The notes: generated from the sequence alone by a model not told the origin. Positions 53,604 through 62,060 are shown, numbered from the stretch's first letter. The stretch is DNA of 64,000 nucleotides from Paenibacillus glycanilyticus (GCF_023715145.1 NZ_JAMBNP010000006.1:343126-407125), one strand, 5' to 3'. Made by a program: numbers and translations.

Positions 53604-55703
53604 ATGTCCATTAAGCAAGGCTTGTATTTACCTGAAAAATTGTGGGCGGCACTCCTGTCCGCGGTATTTATCTTGTCGGCGGCGTTGTTCGTACAACCTG
53701 CGCATGCGGCCTCCTCATTAATTGTTAACAATGCAGAAAAGCAAGCGACGGACAACAACCCGGTCTGGGCCCAAGGCGGCTGGATGATGAAAGAAGGAGA
53801 TACGTTCTATTGGTATGGCCTCGACATTTCTCAACCATCCAAGCTTCCGGACGGAACGCCTAATCCAAACTGGACCAAGAAAGTCAGCGCATACACGTCA
53901 ACAGATCTGGTAACCTGGACAGCGCATAGGGAGGTTGTCAACTTTCCGTCCATAAATGAGTATCGCGACAATACAGGAGACACCTCTATCCCTGAATTTG
54001 ACAGAAGCCAATGGTTTGGCAGACCGCTCGTCCAATTCAACAGCATCATTGATAAATATGTGATGTACATGGAATACGGCTGCTGCGGTTATCGCAATTC
54101 CGTCTCCATCTGGTACAGTGATTCCCCGACAGGTCCGTTCACGTACCAAAAGGTGATGGTTACCCCCGGCAATTACTACGGGCAAGGAGACCTCGGTTCG
54201 ATTTTCACGGACGACGACGGCAGCACTTACCTGTCTTACACCGTGGATTGGAGACTTAAAACCGACGGCAAGCCGGATTATAATTCCGGAATTGCTATCG
54301 GCAAGCTGGAAACCGCGTTAAATGCAAACAATGAATACGAGATTAATGTAGTCTCTACAACGCTTTTGCAGTCGACAGCTCCTTATAAAGAAGCAACCAC
54401 GCTGTTCAAAAAAGACGCTACGTACTACTTGATGGCCTCCGAGACCAACGGGTATGAATCCAGCCGCTCTTATTACTATACGGCGCCTAGCATAACCGGC
54501 CCTTGGACGCAGGCTTACTGGGCTTCGACTACCTCCTGGAACGGAGCGAGCTATGCCGGAACAAGCCCTGCCGCCTCCAACTCTTTCGATACGCAGATTG
54601 ACCAGATCCTTCCGATCCAAGGCTCGGAAGGCACGTTATATATGTATATCGGCGACCGTTGGAACAACATGAAAAACAAAGCCAATACGGGTCCTGCAAG
54701 CACGGGACCGGGCCGCAACCCGTTTTATCCGCTTACCTTCGATTCTGCGGGCAAGCCAATTATCAACGGGTATGAACAATGGAATGCGGATGTAGCCGCC
54801 GGAACCTGGAGCCCGCCTGCTTCTGCTGTTCCCGGCCCTGTTGACGCGAATTTAACTTACGCCATCGTCAACGGCAATTCGGGCAAAGCGCTCGGCATTA
54901 CCAGTAACCTGACTACGAGCGGAGCAACGCTTGAGCAGCGCCCTTTTAGCGGGGCAGTCAGCCAATCCTGGAAATTTGCCCCTGCAGGTTCCGGTTATTA
55001 TTTCATCCAAAATACCAACAGCGGCATGTACATGGACATGAAGGATGCTTCAACGGCAGATGGAGGCCAAGCCATCCAATGGACGGCTAACGGCGCCAAT
55101 AATCAGCAATGGCAGCTTGTGGACGTTGGAGGCGGCTACTATAAAATCAAGAACCGCAACAGCGGCAAAGTGCTCGGAATCAGCAGCGGTTCAACGGGAG
55201 ACGGCGCTCCCGTTATCCAATGGGCTGAGACAGGCTCGGCCAACCAAACATGGCGCTTCGATGCGGTGGCTTCAATCGATTTGACCAAGACGTATTCCAT
55301 ATCCAACCGCAACAGCACCAAGTCACTGGGTACAGTAGGCGATGCGGCGGCAGACGGCACAAAGATCGAACAACGTCCGTTCACGGGCGTGGCAAGCCAG
55401 TCCTGGCAATTCGAGTATACAAACGGCTATTATAAAATCAAAAACGCAAACAGCGGCAAGTACATGGATATTGCCGGAGCCTCCACGGCCGATGGCGCAA
55501 ATAATGTTATTCAGTCAGCAAGCAGCTCCAGCAGCCAGCTGTGGCAGCTTATTGATGCAGGCAGCGGCTACTACAAGCTTAAAAATGTCAACAGCGGCAA
55601 AATGCTCGGGCTCAGCGCCGGCAGCACGGCCGATGGCGCCATTAATATGCAGTGGACGGAATCGGGCTCCATGAATCAGAACTGGAGCTTTACGGTTCTT
55701 TAA
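53604..55703 (+). CDS. Secreted GH43-like glycosidase with two ricin-B lectin domains
   Basis: 699 aa. Signal peptide with cleavage after AHA (residue 35). Catalytic five-blade propeller (about 45-400) of GH43 type: GGWMMKEGDTFYWYG, AYTSTDLVTWT, GSIFTDDDGSTYLSY (Asp) and YKEATTLFKKDATYYLMAS (Glu). Two RICIN trefoils (about 411-555 and 558-699) with repeated Q-x-W elements (NNQQWQLV, SANQTWRF, SSQLWQLI). Closest in form to exo-beta-1,3-galactanases and relatives that act on arabinogalactan. ATG follows AAGGGAGAAG. Followed by a terminator. Confidence 0.88.
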   Translation: MSIKQGLYLPEKLWAALLSAVFILSAALFVQPAHAASSLIVNNAEKQATDNNPVWAQGGWMMKEGDTFYWYGLDISQPSKLPDGTPNPNWTKKVSAYTSTDLVTWTAHREVVNFPSINEYRDNTGDTSIPEFDRSQWFGRPLVQFNSIIDKYVMYMEYGCCGYRNSVSIWYSDSPTGPFTYQKVMVTPGNYYGQGDLGSIFTDDDGSTYLSYTVDWRLKTDGKPDYNSGIAIGKLETALNANNEYEINVVSTTLLQSTAPYKEATTLFKKDATYYLMASETNGYESSRSYYYTAPSITGPWTQAYWASTTSWNGASYAGTSPAASNSFDTQIDQILPIQGSEGTLYMYIGDRWNNMKNKANTGPASTGPGRNPFYPLTFDSAGKPIINGYEQWNADVAAGTWSPPASAVPGPVDANLTYAIVNGNSGKALGITSNLTTSGATLEQRPFSGAVSQSWKFAPAGSGYYFIQNTNSGMYMDMKDASTADGGQAIQWTANGANNQQWQLVDVGGGYYKIKNRNSGKVLGISSGSTGDGAPVIQWAETGSANQTWRFDAVASIDLTKTYSISNRNSTKSLGTVGDAAADGTKIEQRPFTGVASQSWQFEYTNGYYKIKNANSGKYMDIAGASTADGANNVIQSASSSSSQLWQLIDAGSGYYKLKNVNSGKMLGLSAGSTADGAINMQWTESGSMNQNWSFTVL

Positions 55704-55708
55704 TCGAC

Positions 55709-55746
55709 AAAAAGCCTTGGCCACAGTTAATGGCCAAGGCTTTTTG
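55709..55746. terminator. Bidirectional terminator
   Basis: AAAAAGCCTTGGCCA and TGGCCAAGGCTTTTT, 15-bp stem, between the convergent GH43-like and stalk-protein genes. Confidence 0.92.
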
Positions 55747-55769
55747 TATCCCTCTAAAACAGATCTCCC

Positions 55770-56903
55770 TTACTCCGCGGCCTGAGCGGCAACCTTGATA
55801 TCATCAAAGTACAGAGTACTCAATCCTTCAAATCCTGAATCCGCGCCGATAAGAACAAAAATCTCGCCCTTGGCATTTGAAGTCACCTTCGCGCTATATT
55901 CAAAATCAACACGTTGATAGCCTTCCTTCTCCGGGTCAGGTTTGGCAGCGTTGCCGATTACCTTGACATCTTTGCCGCCGGTTCCTTGACTGCCGACATC
56001 CACGTTCATTCTGTAATATTCCTCACCTGCCGTAGTTGTTTTAACAGACAATGGTTCGCTTGACAGGATACCTGCCTTCAAGAATACGGATTCCGCAGGT
56101 GAACCGCCAATACCGATCATCCCTCCACCCGCTTCGGTGTACATCGCAAATTTCAAATTGACGTTGTAGGTTTTATTTGGCTTGAACCCTTCAATGCCCT
56201 TGGAAAGAAACATGAACAAATCATCGCTGCGATTATGACCGGCAAGCTTCAACCCGTAATTAGCGGTATTGTTCGGAACGGGAAGTAATTTGCGGGCAAA
56301 GTCCAATTCGTAAATCTCTTTATCATAATCGATTGGCAAATCGGCAAAGCCCCCCTTCCATCCTTCCGTATCCTTCGAAAATTGATAATTGAAGCTTATT
56401 GAGCCAGGCGCCTGTGCCTGATTGGTGAGAGTAATCGTATCGGTTGCCGGCTGCCACTGGAGACGGATGCCGAGCAGTGAAGCCAATGACCGGGCTGGAA
56501 CGAATATCATGCCTTTTGCCTGGCGAACCTGCTCGGGCAGCTTGATTTTCTCTCCCTTCGCATTCACCGCATAAGAAGAGTTCAACGTGAATTTAATATT
56601 GCCGAAGCTTTTCCCCGACAAGGTAATGACCTGGCTCTTGTTATTCCAACTAAGGGAAACGCCTAATGATTCGGCAGCGGCTCTGACGGGAAGCATCGTA
56701 TTGCCGTTCTTCACAAATGGGGCTGCAAGCAGGCTATGCTTACCCGTGTTATTGCTATAGTGAACATCGTTTATCTTAAAAGTAACGGCAGAGGGAGCGG
56801 CGGCAGCAGCTTTGCTTTCTGCTCCATGCGCCAATGGCGCGCTGCCTGCCGAAATGACACTCGCAAATAAAAGACTGGACAGCATGATATTTTTTCTTTT
56901 CAT
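55770..56903 (-). CDS. Exported stalk-domain (copper amine oxidase N-domain) protein
   Basis: 377 aa. Signal peptide ending APLAHGA. Two copies of the CAO-N stalk motif (LPVRAAAESLGVSLSWNNKSQVITLS; FVPARSLASLLGIRLQWQPATDTITL), a wall-associated module common in Paenibacillus. C-terminal beta-rich domain (about 165-377: FNYQFSKDTEGWKGGFADLP, then STLYFDDIKVAA) resembles a carbohydrate-binding jelly roll. No catalytic motif; probably a surface sugar-binding protein. Several AAGTGATTA repeats lie upstream. Confidence 0.85.
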   Translation of the reverse strand: MKRKNIMLSSLLFASVISAGSAPLAHGAESKAAAAAPSAVTFKINDVHYSNNTGKHSLLAAPFVKNGNTMLPVRAAAESLGVSLSWNNKSQVITLSGKSFGNIKFTLNSSYAVNAKGEKIKLPEQVRQAKGMIFVPARSLASLLGIRLQWQPATDTITLTNQAQAPGSISFNYQFSKDTEGWKGGFADLPIDYDKEIYELDFARKLLPVPNNTANYGLKLAGHNRSDDLFMFLSKGIEGFKPNKTYNVNLKFAMYTEAGGGMIGIGGSPAESVFLKAGILSSEPLSVKTTTAGEEYYRMNVDVGSQGTGGKDVKVIGNAAKPDPEKEGYQRVDFEYSAKVTSNAKGEIFVLIGADSGFEGLSTLYFDDIKVAAQAAE

Positions 56904-57001
56904 GAATAATATTCTTCCTTTCTGCTCTGATGTACTCTCTAGACGTAATGATTAATTTAAAAGTTACAGCTGTTATATTGGAATTAGTATGCAGTTTTTT
57001 T

Positions 57002-57145
57002 AAGTGATTATTATCCAGTACAGTGATAATTAAAGATATTAAAGATATTTATTTCTAAATTAATGACTGGTTAATCACTTTTTTTGCCTCAAGATAACGA
57101 CAATACGGATTTTCCTTGTTCGAGCTTGAAGTCTATTAATCACTT
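57002..57145. promoter_or_regulatory. Cluster of AAGTGATTA-like motifs upstream of the stalk-protein gene
   Basis: AAGTGATTA at 57002-57010, AGTGATAAT at 57022-57030, and its inverse TAATCACTT at 57072-57080 and 57137-57145, in an AT-rich 308-bp gap. Possible operators; regulator unknown. Confidence 0.35.
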
Positions 57146-57150
57146 GCACT

Positions 57151-57192
57151 AAAAGCAAGGGATGGGAAACCTGTTGTTTCCCATCCCTTGCT
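57151..57192 (-). terminator. Terminator after the RlmA-like gene
   Basis: AGCAAGGGATGGGAAAC and GTTTCCCATCCCTTGCT pair over 17 bp with TTTT following on the minus strand. Confidence 0.85.
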
Positions 57193-57212
57193 ATTTGGAT
57201 AGCTGCCTATGG

Positions 57213-58094
57213 TTATTTCCTGCCAACTAGGATCTTAAAGTCCATGGTGACTTGTTTCAGATTCATGTGAACGACTTTTTCTATGCGTTCCCCGGAGGCC
57301 CCCCAGGATAACGGCGTCATACCAAGCAATGGCTCCATTAGGGATTCGCTCAGATTAACTTCATATCGAAGGCTTTCAACGCCTGATAAATTGAACTGTT
57401 CTTTGAAAAGGTTCGTTGTAAGCGAATTTGAATAACCCTGTTTATCAGATCCCTCGTAAAAGCTTTCTCTCAGCTCTTTTAAATAATCCTCACCAGGGAC
57501 GACTTTAATCAGCAGACCATTATCGCTAAGCACTCTCTGGAATTCTGAATAATTGGCCGGCGAGAGAATGTTTAGAATGAATTTGAATTGCTGGTTTGCG
57601 AATGGACAGTTTGCAATGTCCGCCACACACCAAATCCCATTTGAATATTCGGTTGCGGCAATACGGATTCCCTCTTTTGAAATATCGATCCCTACAGCCA
57701 TTAGAGGGTTGCTTTTCTTCCGATTGATTTCTATTTGTATGCGATTTATGTGGGACCCTTCCCCACAACCTGCGTCCAATAGGCTTACAGGTTCATTGCC
57801 CTGGAATCGACTCATCATGATTTCGCTTAGCGCAGCATATAGGGGATTAAATAAGCCGCTTTTGCAAATTACCCTTCTATATTCGAAGATTCTTTTATCA
57901 TACTTCGTACTGCTGGCTCGAGACATGAGGTTTATATATCCTTGTTTGGCTATATCAAAACAGTGCTGATTGCCGCAGACTAGACTTTGAAAATGAATTA
58001 CTTGCATCTGTTTTTCGCATACTGGACATCTAAATATCTCCTGATATTGTTCAATTTGCTCAGCGCTCATCAACTTTTTGCTTTTTTCCAACAC
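57213..58094 (-). CDS. RlmA-type 23S rRNA (guanine-N1)-methyltransferase
   Basis: 293 aa from GTG MLEKSKKLMSAEQ, nine bases after AAAGGG. N-terminal zinc motif (FRCPVCEKQ, VCGNQHCFDIAKQGYINL, with four Cys) and SAM-binding LLDAGCGEGSHI, then ILSPANYSEFQRVL. RlmAI and RlmAII (TlrB) methylate G745 or G748 in 23S rRNA; RlmAII gives resistance to tylosin-type macrolides. The open frame continues upstream through the leader hairpin, but the leader arrangement favours this start. Preceded by a 9-codon leader ORF and hairpins. Confidence 0.82.
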   Translation of the reverse strand: MLEKSKKLMSAEQIEQYQEIFRCPVCEKQMQVIHFQSLVCGNQHCFDIAKQGYINLMSRASSTKYDKRIFEYRRVICKSGLFNPLYAALSEIMMSRFQGNEPVSLLDAGCGEGSHINRIQIEINRKKSNPLMAVGIDISKEGIRIAATEYSNGIWCVADIANCPFANQQFKFILNILSPANYSEFQRVLSDNGLLIKVVPGEDYLKELRESFYEGSDKQGYSNSLTTNLFKEQFNLSGVESLRYEVNLSESLMEPLLGMTPLSWGASGERIEKVVHMNLKQVTMDFKILVGRK

Positions 58095-58134
58095 AAAAAA
58101 GCACCCTTTCATTCGTATTAGGTGAATGAAAAAG
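58095..58134 (-). promoter_or_regulatory. Attenuator hairpin overlapping the RlmA-like ribosome site
   Basis: CTTTTTCATTC (58124-58134) pairs with GAATGAAAGGG (58104-58114) over 11 bp including two G-U pairs; TTTTTT follows. The 3' arm contains the AAAGGG ribosome site, so the fold could both stop transcription and hide the start. Confidence 0.6.
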
Positions 58135-58193
58135 GCACAGTCAAATAAACCCAAGCGTTTTTCAAAAAAAAGCTGGGCTATGTGAACTGCGCC
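58134..58193 (-). promoter_or_regulatory. Upstream leader hairpin (arms 1 and 2)
   Basis: GGCGCAGT (58186-58193) pairs with ACTGTGCC (58134-58141) with one G-U pair; inner CCCAGC/GCTTGGG extends it. Its 5' arm is 5 bp past the leader ORF stop, where a ribosome stalled on the leader would cover it. Confidence 0.55.
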
Positions 58194-58198
58194 TTACA

Positions 58199-58228
58199 TT
58201 ACTTTAAACGAATGAATTTGATGATCAC
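58199..58228 (-). CDS. 9-aa leader peptide of the RlmA-like gene
   Basis: GTG start eight bases after a perfect GAGGAG, encoding MIIKFIRLK and stop TAA. The R-L-K ending fits the Arg/Lys-X-Arg/Lys pattern known to arrest ribosomes carrying macrolides (for example RLR in ErmD and MsrD leaders). Too short for statistics, but ribosome site, motif and downstream hairpins agree. Confidence 0.6.
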   Translation of the reverse strand: MIIKFIRLK

Positions 58229-58294
58229 GGTCAATTCTCCTCATTGTCCTACTTGAAAACACTTATATAGTAACATGTTTCGTTGGATTCTTTC

Positions 58295-58930
58295 TCAAAC
58301 ATATAAAAAGACGGAAAAGAAATGACAGATCGACCCGGCGATAACAAAGAGATGCCACACCGCATGATGGTAAGGGAATGCTCTCCATACATAAAAGATA
58401 CTGCCGACTGTATAACACACGCCTCCGATGACCAGAAATACAAGTCCGCCGTAGGCTAAATGATCAGCAATAGCCCTCCATGCAAAGACGATCATCCACC
58501 CCATAATGACGTAACCAAGCGTTGATAAGAATAGAAACCTCTTAACAAAGAAACATTTAAACACCACACCGCCAATCGCGATGCCCCAAATCACGCCAAA
58601 TAAACTCCAACCGAGCGGGCTTCGTATCGATACGAGCAGATAAGGCGTGTAAGTACCGGCAATAAATAAATAAATCGACCCATGATCAAATATCTCAAAC
58701 AGATCTTTAACTTTTCCTTCCGGAAAGCTATGCAATAAGGTTGATGACATATATAGAATAAACATAAAGAATCCAAAGACGGTAAACGATACGATATGCC
58801 AGGCTTCTCCAATATAACTCGCTCTAACAATGAGAAGTACCAGCGCGGCAATACTCAATCCGGCACCAATGCCATGGGTGATCGCGTTAGCTGCTTCTTC
58901 TTTTTTGGAAAAGACATGTGTATTTGCCAT
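58295..58930 (-). CDS. Hemolysin III family membrane protein
   Basis: 211 aa with seven transmembrane helices of the PAQR/HlyIII family: KKEEAANAITHGIGAGLS, SSTLLHSFP, IFDHGSIYLFIAGTYTP, HHAVWHLFVIAGSICHFFSV. The conserved Ser, His and Asp cluster suggests metal-dependent hydrolysis as in related ceramidase-like proteins; bacterial role uncertain. Its 3' region may hold the promoter of the RlmA leader. Confidence 0.93.
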   Translation of the reverse strand: MANTHVFSKKEEAANAITHGIGAGLSIAALVLLIVRASYIGEAWHIVSFTVFGFFMFILYMSSTLLHSFPEGKVKDLFEIFDHGSIYLFIAGTYTPYLLVSIRSPLGWSLFGVIWGIAIGGVVFKCFFVKRFLFLSTLGYVIMGWMIVFAWRAIADHLAYGGLVFLVIGGVCYTVGSIFYVWRAFPYHHAVWHLFVIAGSICHFFSVFLYV

Positions 58931-59141
58931 AGACTCCTCCTGTTTTTATATAAAATTCATTTCCTTGTCCGTATCATAGCATAATGATCGGCTGCCAACC
59001 ATTCGACACCAAGTAATCCAAAAGTGACAGTAAAGCTTCATACATGCTGTCAATCAATGTCGAAACTTGGAAAATAGTCCTAGTAAATAATTGTAATTTT
59101 TGATATATTGGTACAAAACACCTTATGGAGGAGTTATTGTA

Positions 59142-59438
59142 ATGACAGGTTCTCGTATTTTGAAGTGGATCTCAGGAGCATTTGAAATATTTTTAGGTAT
59201 TCCTGTACTTGGTGGTCTATTTATTATTAGCACAGGATATTCCCCGTTAGTAGTTATGTTAATACTTCATATCATCACATTGATTCTCTCTGCAAAGAAC
59301 AATGAACCAAAATACGGTTCCATTTTGGGGATTATCACTTCCGTGGTCGGTTGGATACCGTTTGTGGGAATGATTCTGCACATTATTACCGGAATCTTAC
59401 TTATGGTTACAGCAGCGAAAAAAACATCTAACGTTTAA
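59142..59438 (+). CDS. Small membrane protein of unknown function
   Basis: 98 aa from ATG MTGSRILKWISG after GGAGGAG. Three hydrophobic segments (about 9-28, 32-50, 60-90), Gly-rich, with a basic C-terminus TAAKKTSNV. Resembles small DUF4064-type membrane proteins in pattern, but not confidently assigned. Single gene with its own terminator. Confidence 0.75.
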   Translation: MTGSRILKWISGAFEIFLGIPVLGGLFIISTGYSPLVVMLILHIITLILSAKNNEPKYGSILGIITSVVGWIPFVGMILHIITGILLMVTAAKKTSNV

Positions 59439-59471
59439 TATTCGCAGCCGACACTATATTAAAATGTTTTC

Positions 59472-59524
59472 TTATAATCAAAAGCCCGACAGCCCATTAT
59501 ATGCTGCCGGGCTTTTGATTATAA
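59472..59524. terminator. Bidirectional terminator
   Basis: AATCAAAAGCCCG-CAGC pairs with GCTG-CCGGGCTTTTGATT, past the small membrane protein and facing the XRE relic. Confidence 0.85.
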
Positions 59525-59598
59525 ATGACACCTAAATACAGCTATTTTTCTTGTACTTCTGCCAGAGCTCTCTTGAACTATCTTCATCGCCTGCTGTT

Positions 59599-60010
59599 TT
59601 ACTCGTCGATTGCATTCTCGCTCATGACCGAGGTTAGAAAAACGATTACCCCTTTGCCTTCTCGTTCAATAATTTCTTTCGCACATGCGTCAATGGTAGG
59701 TTTACTCAAAAAAGAGGAGATCGCCAGCAGTTCGGCTGCACCGCCATATCCCTCACTGAAAATTTTTTGTGATTCTGTAAATAATGCTGGGTTGTATGAT
59801 TCAGCACGTTTACTTTCATCAAGTATATCATCTATTCTAACGTCAAAAATATGAGCTAATTGAGGCAGTTTGGAAATATCGGGCATCGACTCGCCTCTTT
59901 CCCAATTACTCACTGCTTGGTAGCTGATGTCAAGTTGGTCAGCCAGACTCATTTGGTACATCCCGGATTCGTTTCCTTAAAGCAGCAATATTACTCCCTA
60001 CTTTCGACAT
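59599..60010 (-). pseudogene. XRE-family HTH regulator, frameshifted near its start
   Basis: The intact frame from 59961 reads QMSLADQLDISYQAVSNWERGESMPDISKL, a Cro/C1 HTH missing helix 1. The missing part, MSKVGSNIAALRK, starts at ATG 60008-60010 in another frame; one extra base near 59971 breaks the join to ESGMYQMSLADQ. C-terminal region about 75 aa. Either a true mutation or a sequencing error in a short run; the HTH would otherwise be typical. Confidence 0.75.
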
Positions 60011-60132
60011 ATCAAACACAGGGATCACCTCTTCATCAGTATACTATTAATACCTATTCCTTACACAATTGACTATCAAGTGATGCTTGAGTTTTATTGC
60101 AATTAACTCCTCTTGCAGCAATAAAAAATAGC

Positions 60133-60160
60133 AGCCATAATGTATCGGCTGCCGTCGTGT
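60133..60160. repeat. Short dispersed hairpin repeat
   Basis: GCAGCC-ATAATGTATC-GGCTGC, similar in its right arm to repeats at 63000-63045 and 63786-63815. Confidence 0.35.
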
Positions 60161-60196
60161 TGTTTTCGACTATAACTCTACCATTAGCTCAACATG

Positions 60197-60340
60197 CTAA
60201 TCTGAGAACCCTTTTAATAATACTTCTAATTCCGCCGCGTCATATATTTCACCATCACTAATAAATTTCTCTATTTCAATGGTACCGTCATCCATAAACT
60301 CAATTTCCCATCTCTGCCCTGGCACTGCAACCTCAACCAT
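60197..60340 (-). CDS. Small acidic conserved protein
   Basis: 47 aa, ATG after GCGAGG. Starts MVEVAVPGQRWEIEFMDDGT and continues with alternating hydrophobic and acidic residues (IEIEKFISDGEIYD), ending ELEVLLKGFSD. I recognise this pattern from small stand-alone proteins in many bacteria, often near toxin-immunity genes, but no function is known to me. Confidence 0.65.
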   Translation of the reverse strand: MVEVAVPGQRWEIEFMDDGTIEIEKFISDGEIYDAAELEVLLKGFSD

Positions 60341-60387
60341 AATTGCCTCGCTTCTAATCTTGCTCAGGCGATAAAAAATATAAGGTA

Positions 60388-60446
60388 ACGCTTATTAAGC
60401 TTTTATGCGGGCTTTATAAGCCAACAAGCGGGGAGATTACGCTCGG
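60388..60446 (+). pseudogene. Fragment of an ABC transporter ATPase
   Basis: Plus-strand TLIKLLCGLYKPTSGEITLG is the stretch just after Walker A in exporter-type ABC ATPases. Walker A itself is absent upstream and the following codons do not continue the family. The 345-bp gap around it holds no intact gene. Confidence 0.65.
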
Positions 60447-60685
60447 CGTTGTCCTTCAGGATCCCAATTACAACGCCAAGCGAGTTTATTCTGTCGGTGG
60501 GCGTTATGTTCGTCACCAAGCGAACAGTTTACATCACCGCGGAATTAAGCAGCCAAGTGATGACCTTCTACCATCAAGGTCATCTTTTTTATTTCCGCCG
60601 GCTCGTTCGACAAGAACTGTCACCACTCACGACAAGCTTGAGTTAAACTAGATCTAAACTAGTCTTAAGGGAGGAGAACGGAAAT

Positions 60686-61456
60686 ATGGACGTGAAAAGC
60701 AAGGTTCAGCTCTATTTAGATCGAATCGGCTATGACGGACCGCTGGACAGAAGCGCTCAAGCGCTCGCAGATCTGCAGGACTGTCATCTTCACGCCGTGC
60801 CTTATGAGAATTTGGACATTGTGCACGGCGTGCTGATCTCGCTTGAGATCGATCACCTATTCGATAAAATTGTCGTCAGGCGGCGCGGAGGTTATTGCTT
60901 CGAGTTGAACGCGCTGTTCGGATGGCTGCTGCGCGAGCTGGGATACCCTGTAACCGATCTGTTCGCCCGCTTTTGGCGCGACGAGCCGTCCCCTCCTCCG
61001 AAACGCCGCCATCAAGTGCTGAAGGTTGAAGCCGAGGACCAAACCTATTTATGTGACGTTGGCGTCGGTGGCATCGTTCCCCGTCGGCCAGTCGCCATGG
61101 TCGAGGGGCTTCCGCACCGGCAGGGCGATGAAACTTACCGATTGGACAAGGACCCTTACTACGGCTGGATGCTGTGCGAACTGAAGCATGGAGAATGGTG
61201 CCGGCTCTATTCATTCACGGAGGAGCCGCAGCTGCCGAAGGATTACATCATGGCCAGCTATTGGTGCGAGCATGCGCCGGACTCGATCTTTACGAAGGCA
61301 GAGATGGTTGCCATCCGCACCCGGGAGGGCCGGAACACGGTGGCCGGGAAGGAATTCCGCCTGTTTGCCCAAGATGGGGTCAACGTGTTCACGCCCCAAT
61401 CGGACGAAGCATACAAGGAAGCGTTACGCCAGCACTTTGGGATCAAGCTGGACTAG
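60686..61456 (+). CDS. nat: Arylamine N-acetyltransferase
   Basis: 256 aa. Catalytic triad Cys71 (RRGGYCFELN), His109 (RRHQVLKV), Asp124 (YLCDVGVGG), plus N-terminal LHAVPYENLDI. Transfers acetyl from acetyl-CoA to arylamines and hydrazines in the cytoplasm. ATG after GGGAGGAG. Lies between two decayed transporter fragments. Base composition seems richer in G and C than its immediate surroundings. Confidence 0.93.
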   Translation: MDVKSKVQLYLDRIGYDGPLDRSAQALADLQDCHLHAVPYENLDIVHGVLISLEIDHLFDKIVVRRRGGYCFELNALFGWLLRELGYPVTDLFARFWRDEPSPPPKRRHQVLKVEAEDQTYLCDVGVGGIVPRRPVAMVEGLPHRQGDETYRLDKDPYYGWMLCELKHGEWCRLYSFTEEPQLPKDYIMASYWCEHAPDSIFTKAEMVAIRTREGRNTVAGKEFRLFAQDGVNVFTPQSDEAYKEALRQHFGIKLD

Positions 61457-61522
61457 TCGTTTAAATACAAGAACTGCCTATCGTCATTATTCGAATGACA
61501 ACAGGCAGTTTCTTTGTGTGCG

Positions 61523-61720
61523 CTAACCCTTCACCGCGCCGACCATGCGCTAATAATTGCTTTTGGAGGAACAGGAAGATGATGACAATCGGCAGAATCG
61601 ATATAATCTTACCGGCCGCGATATAAGGAAGTTATACGCCAGCGTGCCATTTAGATATTGAAGGGCCGGGCCAAGCGGATACTTGCTTTGATCGTCGAAT
61701 CCGATCGACGGAGCACTGCC
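61523..61720 (-). pseudogene. Relic of a MalG-type sugar ABC permease
   Basis: Minus-strand pieces DQSKYPLGPALQYLNGTLAYNFLI, then GKIISILPIVIIFLFLQKQ, then MVGAVKG followed by TAG are the C-terminal 60 residues of a carbohydrate permease, broken by at least two frameshifts. Upstream sequence to about 61795 keeps weaker traces. No ribosome site. Confidence 0.8.
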
Positions 61721-61811
61721 GGAGCTGCGCAGAAACGATAATCGTGCCGACGAAGGAGCAGCTACCGCGGTGGCAATCTGCTCCTAGATGGACTTGAACT
61801 AAGTTCCCCGT

Positions 61812-62060
61812 TTAGTTTACTGTACAGTGCTTTAGTTCTTCCTGAATTTCAATCCACATATCCATTTTTTTTGCTGTCGAGGCAATCTGCTTGTAAAGCT
61901 CTTTTGATATTATAATCTTTTCTTGAACAATCGCAGCACAAAGATATTCAAGCGCTACTCCCCATTCACGGTGCTCTATTAATTCGGTTATAAAGGTTTT
62001 ATCATCTTGGGGTAATTTAAATTGCTCAAGAATTTGCGTCAATTCTTTTTCAATATTCAT
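61812..62060 (-). CDS. MafI-like immunity protein
   Basis: 82 aa all-helical acidic protein: ELIEHREWGVALEYLCAAIVQE, then IISKELYKQIASTAKKM. The pattern E.GEWG.ALE.LC...ISKE.Y..I is that of MafI-type and related small immunity proteins. No toxin gene is visible nearby, so it may be an orphan. Assignment rests on pattern memory only. Confidence 0.55.
   Translation of the reverse strand: MNIEKELTQILEQFKLPQDDKTFITELIEHREWGVALEYLCAAIVQEKIIISKELYKQIASTAKKMDMWIEIQEELKHCTVN

Noticed and set aside
60449..60646. 65-codon plus-strand frame before the NAT gene
   Set aside because: No ribosome site or recognisable sequence; overlaps the ABC ATPase relic in another frame.
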